This document shows positions 18,929-27,816 of a stretch of 64,000 nucleotides of DNA, piece after piece. The position numbers were made by a program, and so were the translations under genes. Each line of letters begins with the position of its first letter. The first letter of the stretch is position 1. Source of the stretch: Actinomycetota bacterium (lineage in GTDB: Bacteria; Actinomycetota; Acidimicrobiia; Acidimicrobiales; MedAcidi-G1); the NCBI GenBank assembly GCA_014381745.1, contig JACNLA010000023.1:1-64000 (forward strand), in the 5' to 3' direction. Under the pieces are notes generated by a model. The model searched no databases. It had not been told where the DNA came from and was given only the letters and a program-made list of their open reading frames with translations.

Positions 18929-19861
18929 TCACCGCTCCTCGCGCCGGTAGGCGATACCGAGCGACGCAGGTGCAGGTGACGGACGGTTGCGTGCCCTAAT
19001 CGAGATGGCGACGAGAACACCGATGGTCAACAGATAGGGAAGCATCGAAAGCAGGATCGGCGAGAAATCAACGCCGAACGTCTGAAGCCTGGTCTTGAGC
19101 GCAAGGGTGCCACCAAACAGGAGTGCCCCCAGAGCCACCCGGCCCGGCTTCCATGCCCCGAAGATCACCAGAGCCACGGCGATCCAACCCCGACCAGCGG
19201 TGATCCCCTCGGCCCACTGGGGCGTGAGTGAAAGCGTGAGGTAGGCACCCGAGGCACCAGCCAACCCTCCCCCGACGGCGACGGCGGCAAGGCGGAGGCC
19301 GACCACGGAGTGGCCTGCCGCATCGGCCGTAGACGCTGACTCCCCTGCAGCCCGCAGGGCGAGACCGGTACGGGTCCGGCTGAGGATGAACCAGACCACA
19401 ACCCCGACCAGAACCGACAGGTAGACCATCGGCGACTGCTGGAACAGGACGGGCCCGATCCAGCGGATGTCTGACAGCACAGGCCAGTCAACGGGCGCCA
19501 GCACGGCACCGGGCGGTCTGCCGACTGCGTTCTTACCCAGATAGGCGGCAAGGCCCAGGCCCAGGATCGTGAGCGAAAGGCCAGACACGACCTGCTCGGC
19601 ACCCAGAACCACCGTGAACCAGCCATGGAGCAGCGCTGTCAGGGCACCAGCCGCTACCGCCACGGCCAGCGCCAGCCACGGGTTGCCGAACTCCAGGGCG
19701 GTCATGAAACCGGTCACAGCCCCCATGGCCATCATGCCCTCGACACCCAGGTTCAAGATCCCGGCCTTCTCCGACACCATCTCGCCCAGCGCTGCCAGAT
19801 ACAAAAGGGCACCGAACGACACCGATGCCGCACACAGGCCGATGAGAGAGGCCTCGTTCAC
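18929..19861 (-). CDS. BMP-type nucleoside ABC transporter permease (second)
   Basis: A 310-residue permease of the BPD_transp_2 (livH/rbsC-like) superfamily, with about eight hydrophobic segments. GEMVSEKAGILNLGVEGMMAMGA is the hallmark of the NupQ/YufQ-type subunit of purine nucleoside importers. The permease loop LRAAGESASTADAAGHSV is the ATPase-contact region. It overlaps the upstream permease by 4 bases and is the last gene of a four-gene operon (23681 down to 18929). Confidence 0.88.
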   Translation of the reverse strand: MNEASLIGLCAASVSFGALLYLAALGEMVSEKAGILNLGVEGMMAMGAVTGFMTALEFGNPWLALAVAVAAGALTALLHGWFTVVLGAEQVVSGLSLTILGLGLAAYLGKNAVGRPPGAVLAPVDWPVLSDIRWIGPVLFQQSPMVYLSVLVGVVVWFILSRTRTGLALRAAGESASTADAAGHSVVGLRLAAVAVGGGLAGASGAYLTLSLTPQWAEGITAGRGWIAVALVIFGAWKPGRVALGALLFGGTLALKTRLQTFGVDFSPILLSMLPYLLTIGVLVAISIRARNRPSPAPASLGIAYRREER

Positions 19862-20949
19862 GACGCCTCCGCCTTCGCTTCGTCTCCACCGGGATCGCCG
19901 GGGATCAGACGGATCTGGTACCGGCTCAACACGCCGGCACCGATTGCCCCGAACAGGATCAGGGCCTGGAGGATCGTGGAGACCGACGACGAGACGCCCA
20001 TTGTCTGAATGCTCTGTCCACCTATTTGGACAGCGCCGAACAAGAGAGCCACAGCGGCAACGCCGGAGGGCCGCATCAGCGCCAGTGCCGCCACGATTAT
20101 TCCCGCATAGCCGAAGCCGTTGGAGATGCCCTCGGTCAACCGGTCCGCCGTGCCCGCCAGCTCTATTCCACCGGCAAGGCCCGCAACGCCACCGGCCATG
20201 ACGAGGACCGTGGCCGTCTTACGTTCAAGCGATAGTCCGGCATAGCGGGCAGTTGCCCCCGACGAACCGGCTACCCGCAGTTCGAACCCCCACGCTGTCC
20301 GGTTCACAGCGATCGCGAACAAGATGATGACGACAAGTGCAATGAGGACCCCGACATGGGCACGCCCGAACAGCACCGGCAAGCGGCCATGGTCCGGGAT
20401 CATCGGGGCCAGCGGGAAGTTGAACGAGTCAGGGTCCTTCCACGGGCCGTGTATGAGCCACTGAACGAGACGGAGGGCGACCTCGTTGAGCATCAGGGTC
20501 GTGAGGATCTCGTTCACCCCGATCTGTGAGCGTGCCACAGCCGGTCCGAGGGCCCACAGGCTTCCACCGACCACGCCACCCACGAGGATCGCAGTCACCA
20601 GAACGGGGCCGGGCCAGCCTTCGCCGATCCTCGCCACGCCGGCAGCCATCATCGCACCGGCCAGAATCTGTCCTTCGGCTCCGATGTTCCACAACCCCAT
20701 AGACCCGGCAATGGCCACCGCCAGGCCGGCCAGACCCAGGGGAACGGCCCGGTTCAGGGTTACCGACCACGAGTCGGGGTCTCCGAGAGCCGCCACGAAC
20801 ATGCGCTCGTAGACCGCGATCGGGTCATGTCCCGCACCCAGCAACAGCACAATCCCGATTGTGAGTGCGACGACGAGACCTATGGCAAACGACCTGGGCT
20901 GACCGCCACGAAGGACCTGCTCACGCCTGACCAGAACCGGGCGGTTCAC
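19858..20949 (-). CDS. BMP-type nucleoside ABC transporter permease (first)
   Basis: A 363-residue permease, the NupP/YufP-type partner of the following gene. It has multiple transmembrane segments. LAVAIAGSMGLWNIGAEGQILAGAMMAA is the family signature, and ELRVAGSSGATARYAGLS is the cytoplasmic coupling loop. The start overlaps the ATPase stop by 4 bases. The pair forms the membrane channel of the importer. Confidence 0.87.
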   Translation of the reverse strand: MNRPVLVRREQVLRGGQPRSFAIGLVVALTIGIVLLLGAGHDPIAVYERMFVAALGDPDSWSVTLNRAVPLGLAGLAVAIAGSMGLWNIGAEGQILAGAMMAAGVARIGEGWPGPVLVTAILVGGVVGGSLWALGPAVARSQIGVNEILTTLMLNEVALRLVQWLIHGPWKDPDSFNFPLAPMIPDHGRLPVLFGRAHVGVLIALVVIILFAIAVNRTAWGFELRVAGSSGATARYAGLSLERKTATVLVMAGGVAGLAGGIELAGTADRLTEGISNGFGYAGIIVAALALMRPSGVAAVALLFGAVQIGGQSIQTMGVSSSVSTILQALILFGAIGAGVLSRYQIRLIPGDPGGDEAKAEAS

Positions 20950-22529
20950 GTGCCCACCCCTGCGGCATAGCCGATCATCGCCTCACCGATGTCCGAGCGA
21001 ACCGCCGTGATGGGATCAAACTCACCTACAACAATCCCGTCGTGCATCACGAGCAGGCGGTCGGTGAGCGTCAACAACTCATCAAGGTCCTCTGAGACCA
21101 GCAGCACCGCTGCACCTGCCTCCCTCGCCTCGACCAGAAGGTCCTGAATGGCCTTCACACCCTGCACATCCAGCCCACGGGTCGGCTGGGCCGCCACAAC
21201 CACCCGGGGCCGACCGCTCAACTCCCGTCCGACAAGCAACCGCTGCAGGTTGCCCCCTGAGAGACCGGCCATGGGCTCATCCAGGGGGCCGGTACGGACA
21301 CCGAACCTCTCGACAATGTCCACGCAGTGGGCCTCGGCCAGGTCAGAGACAATGAACGGACCTCGTCGATGCTCCCCGTAGGTCCGCAGTATTGAGTTGT
21401 CGATCACCGACAGGCGAGGCGCCAGGCCGACTCCAAGACGGTCCTCGGGTATGTAGCCGAGCCCAGCCTCGAACAGCCGGCGTGGTGATACACCGGTCAT
21501 GTCCTGACCTGCCAGGCGTACGGTCCCTGCAGTCGATTCCCGTAGACCTGCAATGACCTGACACAGTTCCCTCTGCCCGTTGCCGGCCACGCCGGCAATT
21601 CCCACGATCTCACCGGCCCGGACCTTGAGGTCCACCGACTCCAGTGCCGGCAGGCCACGGTCCCCAAGCGCACAAAGACCTGTCACCTCGAGCAGAGCAT
21701 CACCCACGGGGTGGGGCGGGGGCCGCTCAGTGGTCATCGGCGATGATCCCACCATGAGCGACGCCAACTCTCCCGCATCGGTGTCCGCGACGCGCAGAGA
21801 TGCGGCGACCGTCCGTCCTCCCCGCAGCACCGTCGCCTCGTCGCAAAATCCTGTCACCTCGTGGAGCTTGTGGCTGATGAAGATCACCGACCTTCCGGCG
21901 TCGGCCATCTTCCGGAGCACCACACCCAACTCGTCGGCTTCGGCCGGTGTGAGAACCGCCGTCGGTTCGTCCAGGATCAGGATTCGGGCATCCCGCCAAA
22001 GGGCCTTGAGGATCTCAACCCGTTGGCGTTCACCCATGGAGAGCTGCCAGACAGGGTGGTCCGGTTGAGTCGCCAGACCGAACCTCTCGGCCAACTCCGC
22101 CACCTCGTCCTCTATGGCCTGGCGTCGCAGGATTCTGCTCGCAGCACCGAGCACCACGTTCTCGGCCACGGTGAAAGAGGGCACCAGCCGGAACTCCTGG
22201 TGGACCATTCCGATTCCCGCCGTCAGAGCATCGGCTGGTGCTCGAAACCTGTGCTCAATCCCCTCGACGCTGACCACGCCCTCATCAGGCCGGTAGACCC
22301 CGGCCAGCACGTTCATCAGCGTCGACTTTCCGGCGCCATTTTCTCCGAGCACCGCATGAATGCTCCCGGTACGCACCGTCAGGCTGGCGCCGGCGTTGGC
22401 GACCACCCCGGGGAACCGTTTCCAGATTCCCGACAACTCCACAGCTGGCCACTCCATAGCTCCTGGTGTCGGCGGCTCAGGTTCGGTCATTGTCGGAGTT
22501 GCCTCATCGGGGGTTGCCTTCGGGGCCAA
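20946..22529 (-). CDS. BMP-type nucleoside ABC transporter ATPase (two ABC domains)
   Basis: A 527-residue double ATPase of the sugar/nucleoside (RbsA/NupO) type. Domain 1 has Walker A GENGAGKST, signature LSMGERQRVEI and Walker B ILILDEPTAVLTP. Domain 2 has a degenerate P-loop (GIAGVAGNGQREL), signature LSGGNLQRLLVGREL, and AAQPTRGLDV in place of an acidic Walker B. This asymmetry is normal for the family. A later ATG (MTEPEPPTP) is an alternative start. It drives import of the ligand caught by the upstream lipoprotein. Confidence 0.9.
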   Translation of the reverse strand: MAPKATPDEATPTMTEPEPPTPGAMEWPAVELSGIWKRFPGVVANAGASLTVRTGSIHAVLGENGAGKSTLMNVLAGVYRPDEGVVSVEGIEHRFRAPADALTAGIGMVHQEFRLVPSFTVAENVVLGAASRILRRQAIEDEVAELAERFGLATQPDHPVWQLSMGERQRVEILKALWRDARILILDEPTAVLTPAEADELGVVLRKMADAGRSVIFISHKLHEVTGFCDEATVLRGGRTVAASLRVADTDAGELASLMVGSSPMTTERPPPHPVGDALLEVTGLCALGDRGLPALESVDLKVRAGEIVGIAGVAGNGQRELCQVIAGLRESTAGTVRLAGQDMTGVSPRRLFEAGLGYIPEDRLGVGLAPRLSVIDNSILRTYGEHRRGPFIVSDLAEAHCVDIVERFGVRTGPLDEPMAGLSGGNLQRLLVGRELSGRPRVVVAAQPTRGLDVQGVKAIQDLLVEAREAGAAVLLVSEDLDELLTLTDRLLVMHDGIVVGEFDPITAVRSDIGEAMIGYAAGVGT

Positions 22530-22601
22530 GCGCGACGACGGCGCCGGGAAGATCCCCCTCGGCGCCGCCGTGCACGTGTGTCAGATTCGAGATGAGCCGG
22601 A

Positions 22602-23681
22602 TCAGCCGGTTGAGCCGATCACTCCCTCTACGAAGAAGTCCATTCCGAGCATTGAACCGTCGTCCATGGTCTCACCGGCAGCGACAACCAGATAGCCGTC
22701 CTGGTCGTTGATCGGGCCACTGAAGACGTGGAAGTTGCCGGCAATTATTGCCGCCTTCTTGTCGGCGACAGCGGCCTTTACGCCTGCATCGACGTCGGCG
22801 GCGATGTCGGATATGTCGACCACGCCGTCGGCCATTGAGCCCCAGTAGGAGCCCGGCGTGTAGGTGCCGGCCCTGGCGGCCTCGATGATCTCCGCGTAGC
22901 GCGGACCCCAGCTCCAGACCGGTGCGGCCAGGAACGCATTGGGAGCAAAGGCGCTCATGTCGGAGTTGTAGGAAACCCAACGGGCACCCGCCGCTTCGGC
23001 CTTTTCGCCGGCAGCTGTGGAGTCCTGGTGCATTGCGATCACGTCGGCTCCCTTGTCGAGCAGGGCCTGGGCCGAGTCGCCCTCGACCGCTGGATCGAAC
23101 CACGTGCTGGTCCAGATCACCTCTACCTGTGCGTCCGGGTTGACAGCACGTACGCCCAGCGTAAAGGCGTTGATGCCGCGGATGACCTCTGGAATCGGGA
23201 ACGCCGCCACGTAGCCGAGCAGGTTCGACTCGGTCGCTGAACCGGCGACCATTCCTGTCAGGTAGCGGGGTTCGTACATGCGGCCGAAGGTGTTGCCGAA
23301 GTTGGTGTCGTTGGACTTGAAACCGGACACATGCTCAAAGACCACATCCGGGTACTCGTCGGCAAGGGCCAACATGTCGTCCATGTACCCAAAAGAGGTA
23401 CCGATGATCACGTTGTATCCCTGATCGATGAAGTCACGCGCGTGGTTACCGAAGTCGGCGGTTCCCTCGGGCACCGCCTCGACGTAAGCCGTTTCCACGC
23501 CGGTCTCGGCCGCCGCTGCGATCCGTCCCTGGTCGTGGGCCCAGGTCCAGCCGGCGTCACCGACAGGTCCGACGTAGATGAACGCGGCCTTGGTGTCCGC
23601 ATCATCGTCGGAGCCGCATGCCGCAGCCACCATTCCAAAGGCCAGGACCACCGCTAGGAGGCCGAGTAGGCGTCGATACAT
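22602..23681 (-). CDS. BMP-family substrate-binding lipoprotein
   Basis: A 359-residue periplasmic-type binding protein of the BMP/Med/PnrA family, which usually binds purine nucleosides. The start MYRRLLG follows AAGGGG. The signal peptide ends in a lipobox AAACGS (Cys near residue 22). The family motif FIYVGPVGDAGWTWAHDQGR begins the mature domain. Later AFPIPEVIRGINAFTLGVRAVNP and GADVIAMHQDSTA match ligand-contact segments. It is the first gene of the importer operon, and a 15-base motif shared with the molybdenum hydroxylase promoter lies about 70 bases upstream. Confidence 0.9.
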   Translation of the reverse strand: MYRRLLGLLAVVLAFGMVAAACGSDDDADTKAAFIYVGPVGDAGWTWAHDQGRIAAAAETGVETAYVEAVPEGTADFGNHARDFIDQGYNVIIGTSFGYMDDMLALADEYPDVVFEHVSGFKSNDTNFGNTFGRMYEPRYLTGMVAGSATESNLLGYVAAFPIPEVIRGINAFTLGVRAVNPDAQVEVIWTSTWFDPAVEGDSAQALLDKGADVIAMHQDSTAAGEKAEAAGARWVSYNSDMSAFAPNAFLAAPVWSWGPRYAEIIEAARAGTYTPGSYWGSMADGVVDISDIAADVDAGVKAAVADKKAAIIAGNFHVFSGPINDQDGYLVVAAGETMDDGSMLGMDFFVEGVIGSTG

Positions 23682-23749
23682 CTGTTTCCCCTTTCGTCGG
23701 ACACGATCGGGGTCGCTGCATCGACCCCCGTTCATCTCGCACCTGAACT

Positions 23750-23764
23750 TTCAACATTCTGTCA
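23750..23764. promoter_or_regulatory. Candidate shared operator before the BMP importer
   Basis: TTCAACATTCTGTCA differs at one position from TTCAACATTTTGTCA at 53908-53922, upstream of the three-gene molybdenum hydroxylase operon. It is in the non-coding gap (23682-23800), where the importer promoter must be. A common regulator of import and catabolism is inferred. Confidence 0.45.
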
Positions 23765-23800
23765 GGCATTCAACCTGTGCGCCACCGTTGAGTTAACGCG

Positions 23801-24052
23801 TCACCCAGCATTCAGCTGAAGCGAGACCCGCGTGGCTCCGTTACCAACCGCTGCCCGGAGAACCTCGTCGACTGTAGAAAGGACCACATCAGATTCGCCG
23901 CAGACAGATGTGCCGAATGGTCCGATTTCCACCGCCAGGCCAGCCGATTCCGCGACCTCTATGGCAGCCAGAACATGAGGGCCTGGATCGCCCTCGACAA
24001 ATGGCTCAATCGTGAACTCGGCGGTTATCTGCACCTGACCATCATGCCCCAC
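23801..24052 (-). CDS. Thiamine-binding-like small protein (MTH1187/YkoF-type)
   Basis: An 83-residue ferredoxin-fold protein of the MTH1187/YqgV family. ITAEFTIEPFVEGDPGPHVLAAIEVAESAGL and EIGPFGTSVCGESDVVL are characteristic: two alternate beta-strands and a G-P-x-x-T segment. Family members bind thiamine or related pyrimidines. It lies directly behind the creatininase gene (25-base gap) on the same strand. A GTG at VQITAEF is an alternative start. Salvage or sensing of a pyrimidine is inferred. Confidence 0.65.
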   Translation of the reverse strand: MGHDGQVQITAEFTIEPFVEGDPGPHVLAAIEVAESAGLAVEIGPFGTSVCGESDVVLSTVDEVLRAAVGNGATRVSLQLNAG

Positions 24053-24077
24053 ACGGAGCTGTTGTGCGAAGGGTCTC

Positions 24078-24848
24078 TCAGGACCTGAACTCGAACCGGG
24101 CTATCTCACGTAGCTGTTCGGTGAGTTGCGCTACGGCCGACTCGAACAGCTCCCGACCCAGATCGGGGTTGGCACCGGTTGGATCACCGATGTGGCCGTC
24201 GGGTCCGAAATCACGGCTGGTCCACCCGAACTGGACGGGACCACCAAAGCGAACCGACGCGTTTTCTGCCATCCACTCAGGTACACGGCGCACAGCCAGA
24301 TCCATGTTGACCTCACCCGGTCGCAGGTGGGCGAACACCGAGGTCTCGTTGAGGCCGCCATGAATGCCCATTCCAAGTTCCTCCTCGGTGCTCATGCCGC
24401 CAGACGCTGGAGGGAGCGACGGATGCACGAGAAATGTCAAGAGGTCGTGCTTCACCCGGATGTCGCGGCAGGCCACCGAGAGAAGCGACGAGTTGCCACC
24501 GTGGGCGTTCAGGAACACGAGCCTGCGGGCGGACGTTGTGGCGACACATGCGCTGATGTCGTCGAGGACCCGCAGCATCGTGTCGGAGCTCAGCCACATC
24601 GTTCCCGGTGACCACGCATGCTCGTTGGACTTGGACACAGACAGGGTCGGGAGAAGCCAGAGGTCGACCTCGTTGCCGACCTTGTCGAGCAGTGCCGAAG
24701 CCACCTCGTCGGCGATGACCGCGTCCACAGACATGGGCAGATGTGGGCCGTGTTGTTCGATTGCACCAACGGGAAGCAGGATGATCGAATCGGCGCCTAC
24801 GGCTTCTGAGATACACGGCCCTGAAAGGTCGGCGAGGCGTCCGGACAT
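24078..24848 (-). CDS. Creatininase-family cyclic amidohydrolase
   Basis: A 256-residue metal-dependent hydrolase of the creatininase superfamily, members of which open cyclic or formyl amides (creatinine, and FAPy intermediates in the F420 pathway). Metal and active-site motifs are PVGAIEQHGPHLPMSVDAVIAD (Glu, His, Asp ligands) near residue 27, RLVFLNAHGGNSS near residue 108 and EEELGMGIHGGLNETS near residue 152. It is divergent from the CodA-like gene. In this island it is a candidate for the missing hydantoinase step or for creatinine turnover. Specificity cannot be read from sequence. Confidence 0.8.
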   Translation of the reverse strand: MSGRLADLSGPCISEAVGADSIILLPVGAIEQHGPHLPMSVDAVIADEVASALLDKVGNEVDLWLLPTLSVSKSNEHAWSPGTMWLSSDTMLRVLDDISACVATTSARRLVFLNAHGGNSSLLSVACRDIRVKHDLLTFLVHPSLPPASGGMSTEEELGMGIHGGLNETSVFAHLRPGEVNMDLAVRRVPEWMAENASVRFGGPVQFGWTSRDFGPDGHIGDPTGANPDLGRELFESAVAQLTEQLREIARFEFRS

Positions 24849-24977
24849 GATGTCACCCTAACCAGCGGACCGTTGGCGGAACGCTGCGGGCACGAACCCG
24901 TATGTAGCATCAGACAGTTGGCGGACTACCGCCCGAGAATACGGACAAGGGACCCGGGTGTCGTGGAAGACGAACAG

Positions 24978-26207
24978 GTGACAGAGCTGGTCCTACGTAA
25001 CGCCAGGCTCGCCGATGGACGCCTCGTGGATGTCAGCGTCGTCAACGGCCTGATCAGCGCTGTCCACGATGCGGGAGATCGACCAGATGGTGACCTGCCC
25101 GGACACGACCTTGGCGGCTGGCTGCTCCTGCCGGCAATGGTGGAGCCACATGCCCACCTCGACAAGGCGCTCACTGCGGAGCGGGTGCACAACGTGACGG
25201 GCGACCTGCATGGGGCAATCGAGGCATGGATTTCAGCCAGCTCGGCCGGAAGGTTCAGCTTTGAGGACACTTCCCAGCGGGCCAGCACCGCCATGGAACT
25301 TCTCCTCGTTCACGGGGTTACCGCTGTGCGTACACACGTGAACGTGGGGGCCGGCACCCAGAACCTAGAGGCCGTCATGGATGCCCGATCACACATGGCG
25401 GGCCTGATGGACGTGCAGATCGTTGCCCTCACAGGCAACCCCATGACGGGCCCGGAGGGAGCCGCCAACAGGGCATCACTTGATGCGGCCATCGAGGCTG
25501 GCGCCGACCTGGTGGGAGGCTGCCCCCACCTGGACCCCGACGGGCCCGGCCTGATCTCGCACGCCCTCACGGTCGCCGCTGAAGCCGGAGTCGGTGTGGA
25601 CCTCCATGTCGACGAGACGCTCGACCCGGCGGTGCTCACCCTCCGGGACCTGGCCCGCCAGGTCATCGACTCCGGTTTCCAGAACTCCGTTTCCGCCGGC
25701 CACTGTGTGACCCTCGGAATGCAGAGCCCCCACGTGCAGGCAGAGGTTTCCGCCCTCGTCGCTGAGGCTGGCATACCCATCTTTCCCCTTCCACAGACCA
25801 ACCTGTTCCTGCAGGGCCGCGACCACCCCTCAGCGACGCCGCGGGGCCTCACGGCAGTCGCCGCCCTCCAGAAGGCGGGTGTGCTGGTGGCCGCCGGAGC
25901 CGACAACGTCCAGGATCCGTTCAACCTTGTGGGCCGCAGTGACCCTCTGGAGACCGCAGCCCTCATGGTGATGGCCAGCCACCAGTCTCCCGAAAGCTCC
26001 TACTCGATGGTCAGCACCAATGCCCGTAGAGCGCTGGGTCTCCCTGAATCGTTGATCCAGGTCGGCGACGTTGCCGATCTGGTGGCGATAGACGCCACCT
26101 CGATACGAGCGGCGATCGCCGATGCCCCCATGTCCCGGCGCACCTTCAGACGAGGCGCCCTTGTCGCCTCAACCGACCAGGCGGTCAGGATCCACCGAAG
26201 CGGTTGA
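24978..26207 (+). CDS. CodA-like amidohydrolase (cytosine/creatinine-type deaminase)
   Basis: A 409-residue amidohydrolase. The metal motif LPAMVEPHAHLDKALT near residue 56 is the cytosine deaminase form (E-P-H-x-H-L-D-K). DLHVDETLDP gives the next ligand/catalytic region, SAGHCVTL a His, and AAGADNVQDPFNL the late catalytic Asp, all as in CodA. GTG at 24978 is preceded by GGAAG at about 8 bases. Family members deaminate cytosine, isocytosine or creatinine. The divergent creatininase neighbour makes creatinine an alternative substrate. Confidence 0.75.
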   Translation: MTELVLRNARLADGRLVDVSVVNGLISAVHDAGDRPDGDLPGHDLGGWLLLPAMVEPHAHLDKALTAERVHNVTGDLHGAIEAWISASSAGRFSFEDTSQRASTAMELLLVHGVTAVRTHVNVGAGTQNLEAVMDARSHMAGLMDVQIVALTGNPMTGPEGAANRASLDAAIEAGADLVGGCPHLDPDGPGLISHALTVAAEAGVGVDLHVDETLDPAVLTLRDLARQVIDSGFQNSVSAGHCVTLGMQSPHVQAEVSALVAEAGIPIFPLPQTNLFLQGRDHPSATPRGLTAVAALQKAGVLVAAGADNVQDPFNLVGRSDPLETAALMVMASHQSPESSYSMVSTNARRALGLPESLIQVGDVADLVAIDATSIRAAIADAPMSRRTFRRGALVASTDQAVRIHRSG

Positions 26208-26210
26208 CCA

Positions 26211-27782
26211 TTACCTGATCAGGGAAGTGCCCCGGAGATCGCTGTGGACAGCATCTGCGGCGTTGCGGCCGGCCGCACCAACCACCCCGGCGCCCGGGAA
26301 GGTCCCGGCGCCGGAAAGGTAGAGGCCACGCACCGGCGTGCGGTACCTCGTTGTCTCCCTGGGACGTCCCAGGAACGCCGCAAGGGGTGTGACCGCACAC
26401 GACGGCGTGTGTCCCCGGTGCATGGTGAACTCGTTCTCATAGCGGTTCGGCGTCATCACCCGCCACGAATCAACCAGGTCCAATGCACCCGGTTCCATCA
26501 TCCCCGCCCACAGTTCCAACCAGCGTTCCGGTTCGCCCGATCCATCCCACCCCCCCATCAGGGAATAGGGGGTAAACAGAACCTCGAGGCTGAGCACATG
26601 GCGCCCAACTCCGGGAGCCATGGTCGGATCCGTCACAGATGGCAAATCCGACAGGAGTGTGGGAATCTCGGCCACGCGACCCTCCGACCTTGCGACATGG
26701 GCGTCCGCCACCTCAGCCGGTGAGGGCGACACGTACATTGACTGGCCCAACTGGTCAAGGTCCGGGTGGCGCTCGGCCAGTCCGGCACCACCGGCCAGGG
26801 TCGGCCGTCCGGTCAATACCGCGTCGATCTTGGACTCGTACCCGTCAGAAATCGGCATGTTTCGCCACCTGTCGACACACCGGCGGGCGGCAGCGGGTGG
26901 GTCGCCCAACCAGTCCACGAAGACGCGTGCAGGGTCACATGCAGCAACCACAACGTCAGCTCTGAGGCTCGTCCCGTCGGTGAGCCGCACACCGGCAACC
27001 CTGCCGTCGTCCACGATCAACCGCTCAACACGGCTGTCGCACCTGACCCGCCCACCTGCCGCCTCCATAGAGGCCCGCAGCGAATCGGTCAGCGCTCCGC
27101 TTCCACCGACCGGCCGGCCGCTTCGCACCAGGTGACGGCTGGCGTAGTTGATTGCAGCCAGACCCGTACCGGGCATGCCCGGCGGCAGACCCCAGACGCT
27201 CGGTCCAACCGTGATCCCGGGCATCGAAAGGTGCCAGTCGTCGAAGTACCTGCCCAGCACCTCGCTGGCGCTGGATCGGGACCAGTCCAGCAGGCGCGCC
27301 ATGCCCCTACCGCCTCGACGGAGGGCCACGCCGGCGAACCGGCGTGCCGACGGGACGGTCCCGGCCATTGCGATTACCAGCTCGGCAACAGGCATGGCAT
27401 CTCGCAGGTACCGCCGGTAGGCATTGACCTGATGCGGGTAGGAGGCTGCCAGGCCGTCAACGGTCTGTTCCGCATCATGGAACACAGCCCAGGGCTCACC
27501 GCCGTCGTGGAAGGCGAAGATGGCACCCGCTCCGGGCTCCAGGTAGCGAAGGCCATGGTCTGCCAATGACAGTTCGTCGGAGATGGGCATGGCCCGGATG
27601 AGGGTGTGGTCGCAGTGGCAGATGTTGAAGCGCGCACCTAGATCGGAGACGGTCGAGGTGCACCCACCGACGTCGGGCCTCGACTCCAACAGGAGCGTGT
27701 CGATACCCGACCGTGAAAGGTAGGAGCCACAGATGAGGCCGTTGTGACCACCACCTACGACGATTACCTCAGCGTCGTTCAC
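26211..27782 (-). CDS. NAD(P)/FAD-dependent oxidoreductase (phytoene-desaturase-like)
   Basis: A 523-residue flavoprotein. The GTG start gives an N-terminal Rossmann fold AEVIVVGGGHNGLICGSYL followed by the adenosine-contact Glu in LLLESRPDVGGCTSTV. The distal flavin segment GLYLSGAGTFPGAGVVGAAG near residue 495 is the FAD-closing motif of the amine-oxidase/phytoene desaturase group. It is convergent with the CodA-like gene, with a 3-base gap. An LLM monooxygenase gene lies upstream. The substrate is unknown, and carotenoid chemistry is not implied by the neighbourhood. Confidence 0.75.
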   Translation of the reverse strand: MNDAEVIVVGGGHNGLICGSYLSRSGIDTLLLESRPDVGGCTSTVSDLGARFNICHCDHTLIRAMPISDELSLADHGLRYLEPGAGAIFAFHDGGEPWAVFHDAEQTVDGLAASYPHQVNAYRRYLRDAMPVAELVIAMAGTVPSARRFAGVALRRGGRGMARLLDWSRSSASEVLGRYFDDWHLSMPGITVGPSVWGLPPGMPGTGLAAINYASRHLVRSGRPVGGSGALTDSLRASMEAAGGRVRCDSRVERLIVDDGRVAGVRLTDGTSLRADVVVAACDPARVFVDWLGDPPAAARRCVDRWRNMPISDGYESKIDAVLTGRPTLAGGAGLAERHPDLDQLGQSMYVSPSPAEVADAHVARSEGRVAEIPTLLSDLPSVTDPTMAPGVGRHVLSLEVLFTPYSLMGGWDGSGEPERWLELWAGMMEPGALDLVDSWRVMTPNRYENEFTMHRGHTPSCAVTPLAAFLGRPRETTRYRTPVRGLYLSGAGTFPGAGVVGAAGRNAADAVHSDLRGTSLIR

Positions 27783-27816
27783 GTGTCCACCCGTGTTCTG
27801 AACCGGCACGGCGTGC

